NCBI RefSeq assembly: GCF_937616625.2 | Contig: NC_065575.1 | Coordinates: 8,687,501-8,751,500 of the forward strand | Direction: 5' to 3' | DNA from: Mercurialis annua | Lineage: Eukaryota > Streptophyta > Magnoliopsida > Malpighiales > Euphorbiaceae | Length of the DNA stretch: 64,000 bases | In this document: positions 23,685 to 35,526 of the stretch, piece by piece | Position numbering within the stretch: position 1 is the first letter of the stretch | Layout: every line of letters starts with the position of its first letter | Translations under genes and position numbers: made by a program | The notes under the pieces: generated by a model | What the model was told of the DNA's origin: nothing | The model's database searches: none | What the model saw: the letters and a program-made list of their open reading frames with translations, nothing else

Positions 23685-24025
23685 TACTCCCTCCGTCCCT
23701 AGGAAGTCTCTTTTTCATTTTTTTTGTGCCCCAGTTAAGAAGTACTACTTTTGATACATAACATTTATCGCATTTGTCTTTAACACAAGAACTAAGAAAA
23801 TAATCAATATGTCTTAATTTTTAAACACTTTTATTAAGTTAATCCTATTTTAAAACTTGTTTACATTTGTAACTACTATTTTTATTTGGTTATTTCTATT
23901 CATAAATTAATGAAGGGCAAATATAAAAAAATAGCAATCATAATGCCCTCTTAATATTGTAAAGTGACAAATATTATAAATAAAAAAAAAATTCAAATGC
24001 GACAAATATTATGAACCAGAGCGAA
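23685..24025. mobile_element. Stowaway-type MITE, interrupted
   Basis: It begins TACTCCCTCCGTCCCTAGG and ends with a degenerate GAACCAGAGCGAATA near 24025. The true left end lies at 22469-22476, before the hAT-like element, which duplicated the first eight bases when it inserted. Rejoined, the element would be about 350 bp. Confidence 0.6.
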
Positions 24026-24579
24026 TACTATCATATCTTTTTAGCATAATTTCTCTTTTTATTCTTATTTTATCTTAATAGTAGAGCACATATACAAAAC
24101 AATTAATGATATTTATAATTCCAAAAACAATTAATAAGGATGAAATAAGAAAGACAAGTATATTTTATTCTCTTAATATGTGTGAAAAACGACAAAAAGA
24201 CTTATTAAATGAAACAAAGAAAGTAGATTATTTTACGAATAGACTCGTGAATCCGTCTAATCTATTTATGAAATATACTAATATTAATAAAAAAATAAAA
24301 AAATTATAATGTAGTAAAATTTTAAAAAAGATTATATAAATATATAAAATAATTTAATTATATTAAAATTATATAATTTAAGTATGTATAATATTTTATC
24401 TGTTTTAAATATTTTAACAGGTTAAATGGATCATATTATTATGCCGTGTTAATCGTGCTATTCGTTTATTTTAATGTGTTAATTATGCCGTGATGTGTTG
24501 TCCATTTCAAATTGTGGCATGTCAGGGGTGAGAATTTCGATGCAATTAGTTATATGAATCGTTTTTATGTTGACCTTAT
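24026..24579. other. Intergenic, transposon-like debris
   Basis: AT-rich; repeated ATTATGCCGTG / GTGTTAAT phrases at 24440-24500 suggest an old transposon end. No gene is seen. Confidence 0.3.
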
Positions 24580-24755
24580 AGAAAATTATTCAATACAACC
24601 GTTGTGCTATGTCATTCGCGCAACAAACCAATTATGTGTTAGCCACGTGTAATTTTTAATAATTAAAAAAATAAGTTATAATTAAAAAATTCCTGGTAAA
24701 TGCTTATTAACTTTTTGTAAACATGACATGACACAATCATTGTATGAGTAAACAC
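24580..24755. mobile_element. Inverted-repeat MITE, copy 2
   Basis: The left arm has CAATACAACCGTTGTGCTAT, GTCATTCGCGCAACAA. The right arm reversed has CATACAATGATTGTGTCATG, TCATGTTTACAA. It is the same family as the element at 19985-20158 (shared ATACAAYxxTTGTG ... ATGTCAT), with a different loop. Confidence 0.5.
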
Positions 24756-25429
24756 TCTTGCCCCTAATAGTATAAACAAAGTGGATCGACTCGACACGAA
24801 TACGATCTGTCAATCAATTTTAACACCCATAATTTTAAGGTTACAATTTTTTGTAATTAAGTTAAATGATAGTTAAAATTAGGATAAGTTCATTTAAGTA
24901 CTTTATTGTTTGGACTTTTCTTATATAAAGTTATCATATCTACTTTTAACACTAAATGTTGTGAAATTTATTACATTATAAAGGATTTTGTTGAATGAAT
25001 TTTTCGCAAAGAATATCTGATTTTGTTAGTAAAATCAGTTGAGAGACTTAATTGACATAAATAAAGTACAATCTAACTGGTCTAAATATAAATAAGTATA
25101 TTATTAAATTAGATTATTTTTAATGATACAAAAACTAATATTTCATTAAAATAAATTTGTTCATGTATTTTTTTTATAGTTTTCTTTATACTTAGACTAA
25201 TTTAGACTACAATAAATTAATTGATTGACATTAACTTTAATTGAATTCCAACATTAACTTTATATGTATCAATTAATTGTATTTTATTAAAAGATATATT
25301 TTTTATTATTAAAATTAGACATTTTTTGCCAAAATTTCATTACATTGGACCTTTTTCTGATGTAAAAGATTTTACAGAATTGTTTGTGTTAAAAGTCGAT
25401 ATCACAGAATTGAAAAATGAATTTAACTA

Positions 25430-25665
25430 AAAAAAGTTGCCGCTATATAGCGACAGAATTAGCAGCAGATTTTCAATCGTCGCTACATTTATCGCTGATC
25501 AGTCCTAAAATCGTCACTAATTACAAATATATTTTTAATTCTTTTCATATAAATTCCTCCTTAATTCGTTTCTAATATCGTCCCTAATATTACAAACTAA
25601 AGACGGATTATAGTCTGTCATTAAAATTTGTCACTGATTTTACTAATCTCTAGTAGCGTCAGATA
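25430..25665. repeat. Subterminal-repeat-like transposon debris
   Basis: Repeated GCGACAGAATT, GTCGCTACA, CGTCACTAAT and GTCACTGATTTT motifs resemble the subterminal repeats of plant CACTA or hAT elements. Ends were not found. Confidence 0.35.
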
Positions 25666-25699
25666 AAAGGGTGGAGCTCATCATCCTAATAGATTGTTT

Positions 25700-25900
25700 A
25701 ATGGCTTTAGATTTGTTGTTGAAGAGTGTGAATTTAACATATTCAGAGCTGCATGACTATCCATTTACGTGGAGTCGAAGTTAGGGTACTGAATGCGTTG
25801 TTGACCAGGAGAGGCTTGATGAAGCTCTCATTGCACATAAATGGCTTACCTGTTATCATGATGTTCATCATGTTTAAAGGCCTCGATGACGAGAAATTCT
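25700..25900 (+). pseudogene. LINE (L1-type) endonuclease relic
   Basis: A translated frame reads NLTYSELHDYPFTWSRS, a stop, then GTECVVDQERLDEALIAHKW. This matches the conserved end of the L1 apurinic-like endonuclease of plant LINEs (pattern L..YPFTW.R...ERLDRAL...W). Several stops follow and no reverse transcriptase is adjacent. Confidence 0.6.
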
Positions 25901-26127
25901 TGTGTGAACCAAGTTCGCCATGTAGGATTATGAACGACTCATATGTGTTTTAAGGCGTGGATGAACATGTAATACATTTTGACTTTAGATAGATTTCTTC
26001 ACAAAAACAAGATGGTTTTGCCTACTAAAATCAAATATGCTCATATTAATATATATCAAATAATAACAAAAAGAGAAACCATAATGTACATTTAGTTTTT
26101 CTCTATATTCCATTTGTAGAAAATAAC

Positions 26128-27748
26128 TTAAAGATTTGAAAAATTCAGTAATTTTGGTGCAATCTGCAACAAAGGTCCCAAAGTATTCCATAAAAACTTC
26201 CTAGCAAACAGAAAGCAAACTGAGCTAGAATTTTCATTATTATAGCTACAAGTATTATTACCAAACCTGATTCCATCCAGAAACTCAACAGAAATAGTTT
26301 CCTTCCCAAATCTTCCGGGATGCGGACCGTTCTTCGACCAATCAACCCAAGTAATGGTTCTATTTGAATTCTCTTCAGGACAAATTATATTAACAAGCGT
26401 AGGAATGTAATGCTCATCCATATAACAGGGAGGGCTACAATATTCTTTAAAGACAGGGTAATACTTTGTGTCGGACACAATATCAAAGGCGACATTTCGA
26501 GTAATTGCAAACCACTGTGATCCTTTTCGCCAATCGGATATGGTGATTGTAGGCGACATTTTGGGATTATATCGGCCACGGCCTATTTTTCTTGGATCAT
26601 CAACTGAATCTATAAAGCTTTGATTTGTGTTCAGTAGGTATGTATAGATTTTTGTGAAGTTGAATAGGGGAATGCAACTTTCTGAAAGTAGTATAAATCT
26701 TTCGTTGGAGTTGTCGAGAAGACCATTGGCTAAAAGTCGCCTCTCCGCGTCGATCATTGACGGTTTTCCCCATTCTACAGGCTGTGTTTAATAAGGCAAA
26801 AAAAAAAAATTAAGTTATGCAAAAAAAAATAGTTTCTTTACCTAGACCAAATCTTCATACCCTATACTCATATAAGAAATTAATTAAAATTACATTTTAC
26901 TCAATAAATACTCAAATGGTCAATCTCAGGAGATTATAAATAAATTAAAATTACATGAAAAAATTAAGGGATTAGAAAAATTATCTTAAAATGAGAGTAT
27001 TTTTAAAAGATTAACATTTTTTTTGTTACTCTTTACCCCTAAGACTGACCTTGCTTGGAATTCTTCTACCAAAGAAAACAGAATCCTGAGGCACTGAATC
27101 ATTGAATAAAGGGTGAGTATGAACATATATAGTATACAGCCCTTCATGTCCTTCAAAGAATTTCTCCCATAGATCAGCCAAAGGTAATGACCCCTTTGTC
27201 AAGAACATGAAAGCAACTTTCTTTACATTATTATTTGCAGACTTTTCAACCTTCAATGCTCGCTTAAACATCTCATCGTCCTCCATGCTAAGTGGTGGCA
27301 TATATGTATGTGTTGCAGGCGGCGGCGGTAGTTGTGGTGGTGGCGTATATGTATGTATAGCAGGCAGCGGTGATAGTTGTGGTGGTGGCGTATATGTATG
27401 TATAGCAGGTGGCGGTGGTATTTGTGGTAGCGGTGGTGGTGGCGAATATTCCCTAAAAGTACGTATAGTAGGAGGAGGTGGTAGTCGCGGTGGCAATGGT
27501 TTGCGTTGTTCTATCACAATAGGAGGCGGTGGAGGCGAGGGCTGTAGTAGCAACCTTGACGAGACTTCCGGAGAAGAAAAGATAGTTTCAAAAGTGAACG
27601 AGAAGCTTTTCGAATATATGTTAACAGTGATTCCGAGAGAAAAGCCAACAACAAAGAAAAGGAAAAAAGAGATGCATCTAAAAGAAGTTGTAAGCTTGGA
27701 ATTTGATGATGAATGTTGTTTTACATTTCCCATTTCCTCTACTAACAA
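26128..27748 (-). CDS. GT14 (BC10-like) glycosyltransferase, second paralogue, two exons
   Basis: Predicted type II Golgi glycosyltransferase of family GT14. Exon 1 is 27748-27050 (233 codons), exon 2 is 26781-26128 (217 codons plus stop), giving 450 residues. The 268-bp intron is phase 0 after RRIPSK, the same site as in the paralogue at 9712-14187. A signal-anchor lies at about residues 25-47. A stem from about 68 to 155 is very rich in proline, with repeated [13 protein letters not shown] units. The catalytic domain has [84 protein letters not shown] and CFLFARKF. It appears intact. Donor AAG/GTCAGT, acceptor CACAG/CCT. A start five codons in (MGNVK) is equally possible. The longer stem accounts for most of the size difference from its paralogue. 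Substrate unknown. Confidence 0.9.
27290..27545 (-). repeat. Proline-codon minisatellite in the GT14 stem
   Basis: Three imperfect in-frame units of about 51-60 bp (plus strand GTTGTGGTGGTGGCGTATAT, GTATGTATAGCAGGYGGCGG) occur at 27300-27440, then looser GGTGGCGG repeats. They encode [14 protein letters not shown] repeats, so length changes would alter only the stem. Confidence 0.7.
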
Positions 27749-27771
27749 AGAGAGGGAAAGAGAAATTTAGA

Positions 27772-29011
27772 GAGAGAGAGAATTAGGCACAAAAATGGAG
27801 AAGTTTAGGCTGAAGCTCAACTTAAGATAGGGATGCATGTACCTTTTTGAAAGTTCTACTCAAAGACACTTCAATACGCAAAATAGTGCATTTGACAATT
27901 ATTAGTTACATAAACAATAAAGAAAATTCAGATTGCTGAATTCTATAGTCAACTTCCAACAAGTAAAACTCAAGCCAAATCACTAAAGATCCATCCATCT
28001 TGGGCAGAAAAGTATAAGTTGATCCTTAAAATGTACATTTCCTGTGATTCCTCTAATCACCCCTTTTAATGATGATTTAAGCAATTACTTTGATTACTTA
28101 GAGAAATTTGGTTAGAGATCAATTCTATAATGATTTCATTAGAACTAAAAAAAAAAAATATGCAAAGAATGTTTTTATGCTATGCTACCGATATAATAAC
28201 TATCTTCTGATTGACCGGGCATTCTTGAGAAGGTACTTTCCTTTTTTCTGTTTTCTATTAATTTGGAAGACTTGAAATCATAAAACATGAACACAGCCTT
28301 GGAATCTTTTCTTGTTCCTCAAGAAAGGGGTAGAAATATTAAATTTCTTTTGTTTTCTTCCTCTTCCTTCCTCAGTTTTTCCCTCTTAATTATTGCTTTA
28401 ATTGCAAGATTAGTCAACTCCTGCACATGCTTCTAAAAACTAGTAAACAACAACTTGAAATTAGAAAGAAAAGAATCACACTTCTTAATGAAGGGAAGGA
28501 ACAGTGTAGAAACTATGTTATAAAATTGACGTGGTGCAACGGTTGTGTTGTAGAATTATCCTATAGAATTAGCCTAGTTATAAAAACATTATATTAAAAC
28601 TGCAACACATTGCAAGCTTTAATAGGCACCTTCTTCGACAGAGAATCGGAGAATGTTTAATTTGTTTAAAAGGGATTAATTTATGAATCAAATAAAGAAA
28701 ATTGTATTTCACAAAGATATGCAATGACATGAATTCTAGTTTTATCAACACTCAGCAAGCATCACTATTTCCTATTTGATTTTTTTTCTCTTCACAAATG
28801 TCCTAAATCTATTTCACAATGTGTAACACTATAAACAAACCGCTGAGTTAAAATTTTAACACAAGGAAGCAAAAAAATGAGACCCAAAATTAATGTACCC
28901 AATAAAGGAAAATGGGCTAACCTCGGTAATCAAGGTGGTAGAATACATGAATGAAATCAATCAAGTTCTCAGCAGCAGCCATAAATAGAAGCATTGCTCC
29001 GGATTTTAATG
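27772..29011. other. Intergenic between the GT14 and AP-3 delta genes
   Basis: Contains the GT14 promoter (minus strand, a GAGA/CT-rich leader at 27745-27785) and the AP-3 delta 3' flank. No other gene is recognised. A fragment at 28520-28560 (GTGCAACGGTTGTGTTGTAG) resembles the MITE family at 19985 and 24580. Confidence 0.4.
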
Positions 29012-31906
29012 CTATAATAGGAAATCAGGAATAACTGGTGTTTGTGCAACCAGATTCGAGGATACTTCAGCTCTTTGTCGAGTTTTATGTCTACCATGAC
29101 GATGCTTACTCTTCTGCTTTCCTTTCTTCTCATGGTCGTCTCTTTCATCAACATTCTCGTCCTCTGCCTTTTTCTTGCCTCTCTCTTTACCATGGCTCCT
29201 GTGTTTGCTTCTTGAACTTGGATTACCAAGGTTAGCCTTCTCTCCACCTATAATTTCTCCCGATTCAGGAAGATCCGCATTCTGTTTCTCTTTCCCTTTA
29301 CTCTTACTAGATAATTTAGATGGACTGCTTTGTGATGAAGCAGGTATACCTGCATTACCTAAAAGAATATCTCGAACTGCATCAGAAAGCTGAGCATCTT
29401 TCATTTCTGGTTTCCTGAGAGTTATTGGGGCAACATCACCATCCAACTTAACCACCACAGGCCTAGCCTTTGCATTGTTTGGTTTTCGTTTTGAGCCAAG
29501 TGATTGGTCGGCAAGCTTGGCCAGATCTTTAGCATCATCATTGGTGTTTATGCCGGAAATGGGGTCATTTGCAGGTGGATAGTCATTTGCTATAGTTTCA
29601 TTCTTCTCTGAAGAGAGATAATACAAGTCGTAGCGCTTACGGTGTTCTACAAGTAATGAAGTGGACTCACTCGATTGTTCCAACTCTTCATTGAATTGAG
29701 GGATAGAGCCAGAAGCACCAAAACTCTCTCCATAAGAACTTCCCAAGGAAAACAAACTAGATGATGATAATTGTATGTCACCACAAATTTCATCCAAATC
29801 AGCAAGATTTTCCTTAAGCACTAAACCATCCGGTATTGGAACTCTCTCTTGAGCATTTACTGCGACTGGACCAAGCTCCTCAGAAAAAGCATCATGCACC
29901 AAGTGAACAACTATGGATGCTTTCATATCTCCATTTTTTGTTTCTTTTGATGAGAATATTTCTTTCTTTACCAACTCCAGAAATCCAAGTACATTCCTTG
30001 CCCGTTCCTGTACTTCAACATCACTACTTCCGCTTAGCGGGCCAAAGGCCAATTCAATTAAGCTTAAAAGCTTAACAATAGAATCATACGTAAAACCTTT
30101 TTTCTCCAACAAAGTATATGTATGATCATCCCCTACATCCATGACAGAAAGATCTTCATATGAATTATTTGAATCTCTAGGATTGAAACCTTCGTCTTGT
30201 TCATAACTACTAGCACGTGCTTTGTGTGTGGCCAAACTGGAACTTCCTGCACATTCCCCATTGGATGGCAGTTCTGTAATTTCTGATGTCACATCGTCAG
30301 AACAATTTTCCTTATGTAAGAAGTATGAGTGTAAACAAAATACTAAAATCTTAAAAGCAGACTGCATGTAAATAGTTCTGACTGATGGGGGCAAGAGACT
30401 AGTACGAGGCTGTAGCAACGCCTCCACGAGTTCAATCGTATTCCTTGAAAATTCTACATACTCTCCACAGACCCAAGCAGCAGCAGACAATATACCGTGC
30501 AAGAAAAAATTCCCAAGTAATGCAGGATCAATCAGCAAATCTCGACCAACCCGAACAAGCTCTGGTCTAACATCCTTGACCCTCATACCTATATCAATGA
30601 GCTGCTTCTCAATTTCTTCTGCCTTTTGACAATGTGGAATCCTTGACATTTCCCCAAGAAGTGACACATACCAATCAAAGTCGACTACAATCTCATAGAC
30701 ATTCTGGCAACACTTTGACAAAATTGAACCAAGAATCTCATTGCAGAAATCAGGATCAGATTTGAGTGCATAGTTGAGCAAAACCCTACATATTTCCACC
30801 ACATTGCTCTCAGAAACCATGGCCATCACTAGACGCAAAGACTCATGCTTTACATTAGGATCGGAATCGCTGAGAGATTGAATCACGACCTCCTTATTCT
30901 CTAACGCTGCCCACAAATGCTTTGGTGCTACAATTGCCAACGCATGCAATCCAAGGTACTTAAGATTCTGATCATCATCCACCAAAAACTCATGAATTTT
31001 CTCAACCGCGAGCTTCACCGCAGATTCATAGTCACTAAAACTAGTCACCACAGTCCTAACACACTCAAACATCAACGATTTAGCCCCAGTTCTCCTCATA
31101 TGATCACAAATCGGTTCAATAACCCTTTTAGCTAACCTAGGCTCCAAAGGAGCCAACTTTGCAAAAATCTTCAACACTTTAATCAAAACCCAATTATTCC
31201 TCGAATCAGTCAAAATCTTATAAAACTCGGGTGCTAAAGGAAGATAAGATTTCGGGTCTTTCTTCGCAAGCTCACAGAAAACCCCGACAACAGCCGACAC
31301 AATCTGCGAATCATTCCCATCTAAACATTCAACAAGCCGCTTAAAACAAACCCTAACAGCATCTGGGTACTTCTCAAAAACCCTCAAAACAACACCAACA
31401 GCTTTCTTCCTAACAAAAAGCTTAGAACTTGACATCAAAACAAAAACTTCACTGGTAAGATCTCTACACAAATCAAGAGTACCAATCTTAGACAAACATT
31501 CAAGAGCTAAACTAACTTCAAACTCATTAGCACTCTTGAGATCTTTCCTCAACTGGTTAGTGATCAGTAACATAACAGAGGTGGATTCATTAAAAGACTG
31601 TGAAATTGCAAGGTAGCCCAGTTTTTTATGGGAGAAAACCGGTGAAGAAATGCATTCAACAGCATGAAAAGCAGCCCATGACATGTCTATAAAATGAAGT
31701 GAATTTAAATATGTGAGTTTTTGTAAAGCTACCGATTTGGTGTGCAAGTCTGTTGATTTGATCTCTCTGCGGATTTCTTCAATAACTTTTGAGATAAACG
31801 ATGACTCGGACTCTCCGGTTTGCTGGTGGCGAAGACCCTTTATGATGTCCTCGGATGTGCGTTGGAAAAGAGTTTCCATCAGTGAAGCTGATGATGATGA
31901 TGCCAT
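29012..31906 (-). CDS. AP-3 complex subunit delta (delta-adaptin), single exon
   Basis: Large subunit of the AP-3 adaptor complex, which in plants sorts membrane proteins to the vacuole. The protein is 964 residues, counted from MASSSSASLMETLFQRTSED; an in-frame ATG eight codons upstream (31930) is less like the family start. The N-terminal adaptin trunk of HEAT/armadillo repeats covers about residues 1-600: KSTDLHTKSVALQKLTYLN, SFIDMSWAAFHAVE-like text, KKLGYLAISQSF, LVRKKAVGVVLRVF-like text, NWVLIKVLKIFAKLAPLEPR. A hinge with acidic and serine-rich stretches follows, then a strongly basic C-terminus (about 880-950) rich in K, R, H and E. The C-terminus lacks an obvious ear fold. Lack of introns in the coding region matches my memory of the Arabidopsis gene. 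No break seen. Confidence 0.95.
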   Translation of the reverse strand: MASSSSASLMETLFQRTSEDIIKGLRHQQTGESESSFISKVIEEIRREIKSTDLHTKSVALQKLTYLNSLHFIDMSWAAFHAVECISSPVFSHKKLGYLAISQSFNESTSVMLLITNQLRKDLKSANEFEVSLALECLSKIGTLDLCRDLTSEVFVLMSSSKLFVRKKAVGVVLRVFEKYPDAVRVCFKRLVECLDGNDSQIVSAVVGVFCELAKKDPKSYLPLAPEFYKILTDSRNNWVLIKVLKIFAKLAPLEPRLAKRVIEPICDHMRRTGAKSLMFECVRTVVTSFSDYESAVKLAVEKIHEFLVDDDQNLKYLGLHALAIVAPKHLWAALENKEVVIQSLSDSDPNVKHESLRLVMAMVSESNVVEICRVLLNYALKSDPDFCNEILGSILSKCCQNVYEIVVDFDWYVSLLGEMSRIPHCQKAEEIEKQLIDIGMRVKDVRPELVRVGRDLLIDPALLGNFFLHGILSAAAWVCGEYVEFSRNTIELVEALLQPRTSLLPPSVRTIYMQSAFKILVFCLHSYFLHKENCSDDVTSEITELPSNGECAGSSSLATHKARASSYEQDEGFNPRDSNNSYEDLSVMDVGDDHTYTLLEKKGFTYDSIVKLLSLIELAFGPLSGSSDVEVQERARNVLGFLELVKKEIFSSKETKNGDMKASIVVHLVHDAFSEELGPVAVNAQERVPIPDGLVLKENLADLDEICGDIQLSSSSLFSLGSSYGESFGASGSIPQFNEELEQSSESTSLLVEHRKRYDLYYLSSEKNETIANDYPPANDPISGINTNDDAKDLAKLADQSLGSKRKPNNAKARPVVVKLDGDVAPITLRKPEMKDAQLSDAVRDILLGNAGIPASSQSSPSKLSSKSKGKEKQNADLPESGEIIGGEKANLGNPSSRSKHRSHGKERGKKKAEDENVDERDDHEKKGKQKSKHRHGRHKTRQRAEVSSNLVAQTPVIPDFLL

Positions 31907-33965
31907 TCTGAAATAAATGGGTACTTTCAAGAAATTAATTAGTTAAAGACTCCATAGATGATTGAGAGAGGATTTTTGGGTGATTTTATGAGAGGAATAG
32001 GATGTTGTTTGGTTTTGATTGTTTATTTGTGTCTCTGGTAATTATTTTGGGTTTGGAGTTTTTAGTTTGCTGGGTGAGACTTGAGATCATCTCCCGATCG
32101 ATAACATTTTAGAGTTAATTAAACAAACAATGTGATTTACCCAATATATTTCCATTAATGATTGAAGTTTTTCTTTTTTTTCGAAGAATACAATTTCTAT
32201 TTTTTATTTTGATTTTTAGGTTTTTTATTTTTAATATTTGCATTTTTTTTATTATTGTTATATTCCTCAATCAATCAATTTCTAACTCTAATCTCCTATC
32301 TCAATTTTTTTATCTTCAATCAAAATTTCAGCCACTTCAAACATAGAGATCTCCTCTTCTCTATTCAATTGTCACCAAAATCATAAAAGTTTCCAATCCC
32401 CGAGTCATCGGTGCCATTATAAGTCTGCCGCCATCGCTCGCCATCGCCACTACCTATTCATAACATCATCTCCTTCTCCAGTCTTTCTTTCGGTCTCTGT
32501 CAAACGTCGTTGCCGCTTTCCGTTCTGTTTTTGCTTCCGCTGCATTAATTCCACCGCTCTGCCGCTTCTACCGCGTTATGTTGTAGAAGCTGTCGCCGTC
32601 CGTGAAGAGATTGCCTCCGTTTTCAAAAATAAAATCGGAGAACACCACAACCGCGGTCCTCATTTTTTTTTGAGTGGATCAAGAAGCAACATTAATTTTT
32701 AATTTTCCCTGCACTTTAAGTGTTTGGAGAAATACGTATGAGAATAGTAATATTTTTGGTGTTGGGTAACCAATGGTTAACATCGGGTAAACCGCTGGGT
32801 AATTTTGTAATAAATTTTATTTTGAATATATTATTAATAAAATCGTTAGTTAACTGTTGTTGAATTTATTTTGTTGTATTTAATGGTACACCAACGACAA
32901 ATGGTTAACTAATGGTTAATCAATAACTTTAGATTTTAAAAAGGACGATTTAGGTTTTATTTCACGGTTGCTCTTGCGGTGATGAAGGCGGATGAGTTTG
33001 TGATAGAATTTTCAACTAGTTTAATAGAAATAGAGGTTTAAATTTGTAATAGTTTTGTTGTTAGTTAACCAATGGTGTTAGAATACCGCTGGGTAACCAA
33101 AATAGTATTTATGATATTAAAAAAATATTTTTGAGAATAATAAAAAATATTTTTGCAAAAAAAAACAAATTGCATTTTTTAAAATCAAACTTTAAAAATA
33201 CTTTATCTTTTTTGGTATTTATCTAAATAGGTTAACATTTTATATATATATTAGTAATTTGTTGTTTAGGTGTGCTGCACGTGATTTATATTTTATTTAT
33301 TTATTATGGTTTATATATAAAATTATCGAATTAATTTGATCTGATAATTATATATGTAACATAATTTATATTTAAAATTGTTATCTGTAATTTTTTTTAT
33401 ATTTTTTAATATTTATATTTAATTTTAGTTAAATATAAAATAGAAAAGTTAAAAATTAAACTTTAATAAAAATAAGCTAATGCGTATGACTATGCAAAAA
33501 AAAAATATAAATGCTTAATTGCATGTGATTTTTTTAAATTTACTTCTTACAATTGTTAAAAATTAAATTATACATATTTCTGAATCTATTTATTAGACAT
33601 GGTTAATTAATATAGCGATTGATATTGTAATCCATTAATGTATAATTTATTATAATAAATATAAAGAAATTTAAATACATATTTTATATAATAAATCATA
33701 TATAAAAACAATTTCATTAATATTTATCATGGTTTATATTTGAAATATTCTTTATTATTTATCATGGTTTATATTTAATATTAAATAAATATTAAAATAA
33801 AAATAAAAATTAAATTAATAGGCTTTCGAACATTCCCATTTATTGGTTTCAGTTACGGATTGACTAGTTCTATTTAGATTTAGCCTAGCACTCCAACATT
33901 ATTGACTTCTATAAATACCCTAATGCATATAGAAAAACTCTATATATTGAGAGATTACAACATTA
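31907..33965. other. AP-3 delta promoter and AT-rich intergenic
   Basis: The first 200 bases upstream of the start are likely 5' UTR and promoter. A C-rich patch at 32395-32660 (CCGCCATCGCTCGCCATCGCC ... CCGCTCTGCCGCTTC) could be the remains of a leader or transposon interior. GGTTAACCAATGGTTAAC-like phrases recur at 32765, 32885 and 33065. No gene is recognised. Confidence 0.4.
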
Positions 33966-34401
33966 GGGTATTTGATTCTGTAGGTCACTCAACTTTCATT
34001 TTGTAACAAAATGATCACTGAACTTAAAAACGATCACCGAACTTTGTTTTTTATAACACAGGAAAGTCACCCACTGTATTCAGGCTTATTTTTTCTTAGG
34101 TGGACAACTGAATTTTCAAACCCCTTCTCTCTCCTCCATCATGCTCCCATCCATTAGCCATGTCATGCGCTTAGTCATTTTTTCCATTTAAAATCAAAAC
34201 TCATCGTTTTGATCAAACTTCCCATTTTAATTAAACTTCCATATATCCTAATATATATTTTAAAACCACCATCCAACATGACCATTACTATCACTAATCA
34301 ACCTGCTTCACATTCCAAATTCAAAAAAAATAAACATTAATATTTTATATTTTAAAATAATTAATTTAAATATTAAAAAGTTACAATTCATAAAATAAAC
34401 T

Positions 34402-34876
34402 AGGGGTGTAACTGAGTCAACCTCGCTCGCGAGCTACTCGAAACCCGACTCGATAAAGCTTACTCGAACTCGAATTTTTAAGGCTCGTTTAATAAACGAG
34501 TCAATCTCAATCTCAGTGATACTCGACTCGAAAGCTCGCGAGTAAGCTTGTTTATATATTTTTATGCTAATTTGACATGATGTTATTTTAATTTTGAATC
34601 TTAAATAACTAATTCATATATCTTTCGTTAAGAAATATGCATAAAATAGGCAATATAAATTTATTTATATATTTAAATTTTTATTAAATTTTTATTTTTT
34701 ATTGAAATTTATTAAATTTTTATTGAAATTTATTAAATAATAATAAGACTCGATTAAACTCATTAAGCTCGCGAGCTTTCGATAAACTCGATAAATACTC
34801 GATAAATTAACTCGAAATTAAACGAGTTAATCTCAATCTTCTCAGTACTCGACTCAGCTCGACTCGGTTACACCCT
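34402..34876. mobile_element. hAT-like MITE with ACTCGA-rich arms
   Basis: The ends are AGGGGTGTAACTGAGTC and, reversed, AGGGTGTAACCGAGTCGAGC. The arms are full of CTCGAACTCGA, GCTCGCGAG and CTCGATAAA. An 11-bp perfect repeat TAAAATAAACT flanks it (34391-34401, 34877-34887), longer than the usual 8 bp, probably by chance extension. Confidence 0.8.
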
Positions 34877-35233
34877 TAAAATAAACTATATTTTACAAGC
34901 CTCCTACTACTATCCACATTACCAGTCACCGTCGTCCGCCGCAACAAACTCTACAATTTATATATCTCACAGATCTATGATATAACAACAAATCTAACAC
35001 TGAAAGTAGCCTTAATTTAAAGCAAATTTAACCTAAAAATAAATCTTGCATTATCACATATTTAAATATCTTAATTAAATTTTAACTTATGAGGTTGGTG
35101 GTTTAAGGCGAGGATGGCGGCTTGGACAAAATCTTGCGACGGTCGAAAGAGCAAAATTGGCGGCGGTAGATGGCTGAAGGAGTGAAGAAGACTAGCGGCA
35201 GTGACATATTAAAAGGGTGGAGGAGACTCTGGC

Positions 35234-35370
35234 GCGAAGGGTCTCATCGGAGTTAGGGAGCTCGCGGCGGTGCGGAGAATAAGTGGTGGTATGCGTTGTG
35301 AAGACTGCTAACGCGAAAGATCTCGTCGGAGTTCAGGAGCTCGCGGCGGTGCGGAGAATGAATGGTGGTT
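35234..35370. repeat. Tandem duplication of about 79 bp
   Basis: GCGAAGGGTCTCATCGGAGT ... CTCGCGGCGGTGCGGAGAAT occurs at 35234 and again at 35313 with a few changes, inside MULE A. It is GC-rich relative to the surroundings. Confidence 0.7.
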
Positions 35371-35526
35371 GGTTGGCTAACAGTGAGAAAAAAAGTGGTG
35401 AAGATAAATTATGAAAGATAAGAGAGAGGATGAATTAGGGTTTTGAAGGGAAAGAGAAGAAAAAAAGGAGAGAGAAAATTACATTTTATTTGTTACATTT
35501 TATTTTTGATCATATGTGATTTTAAA

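Noticed and set aside
24106..24309. 67-codon plus-strand frame
   Set aside because: AT-driven Lys/Asn/Ile composition, no family match.
27207..27770. 187-codon glycine-rich plus-strand frame
   Set aside because: Antisense shadow of the proline-rich GT14 stem.
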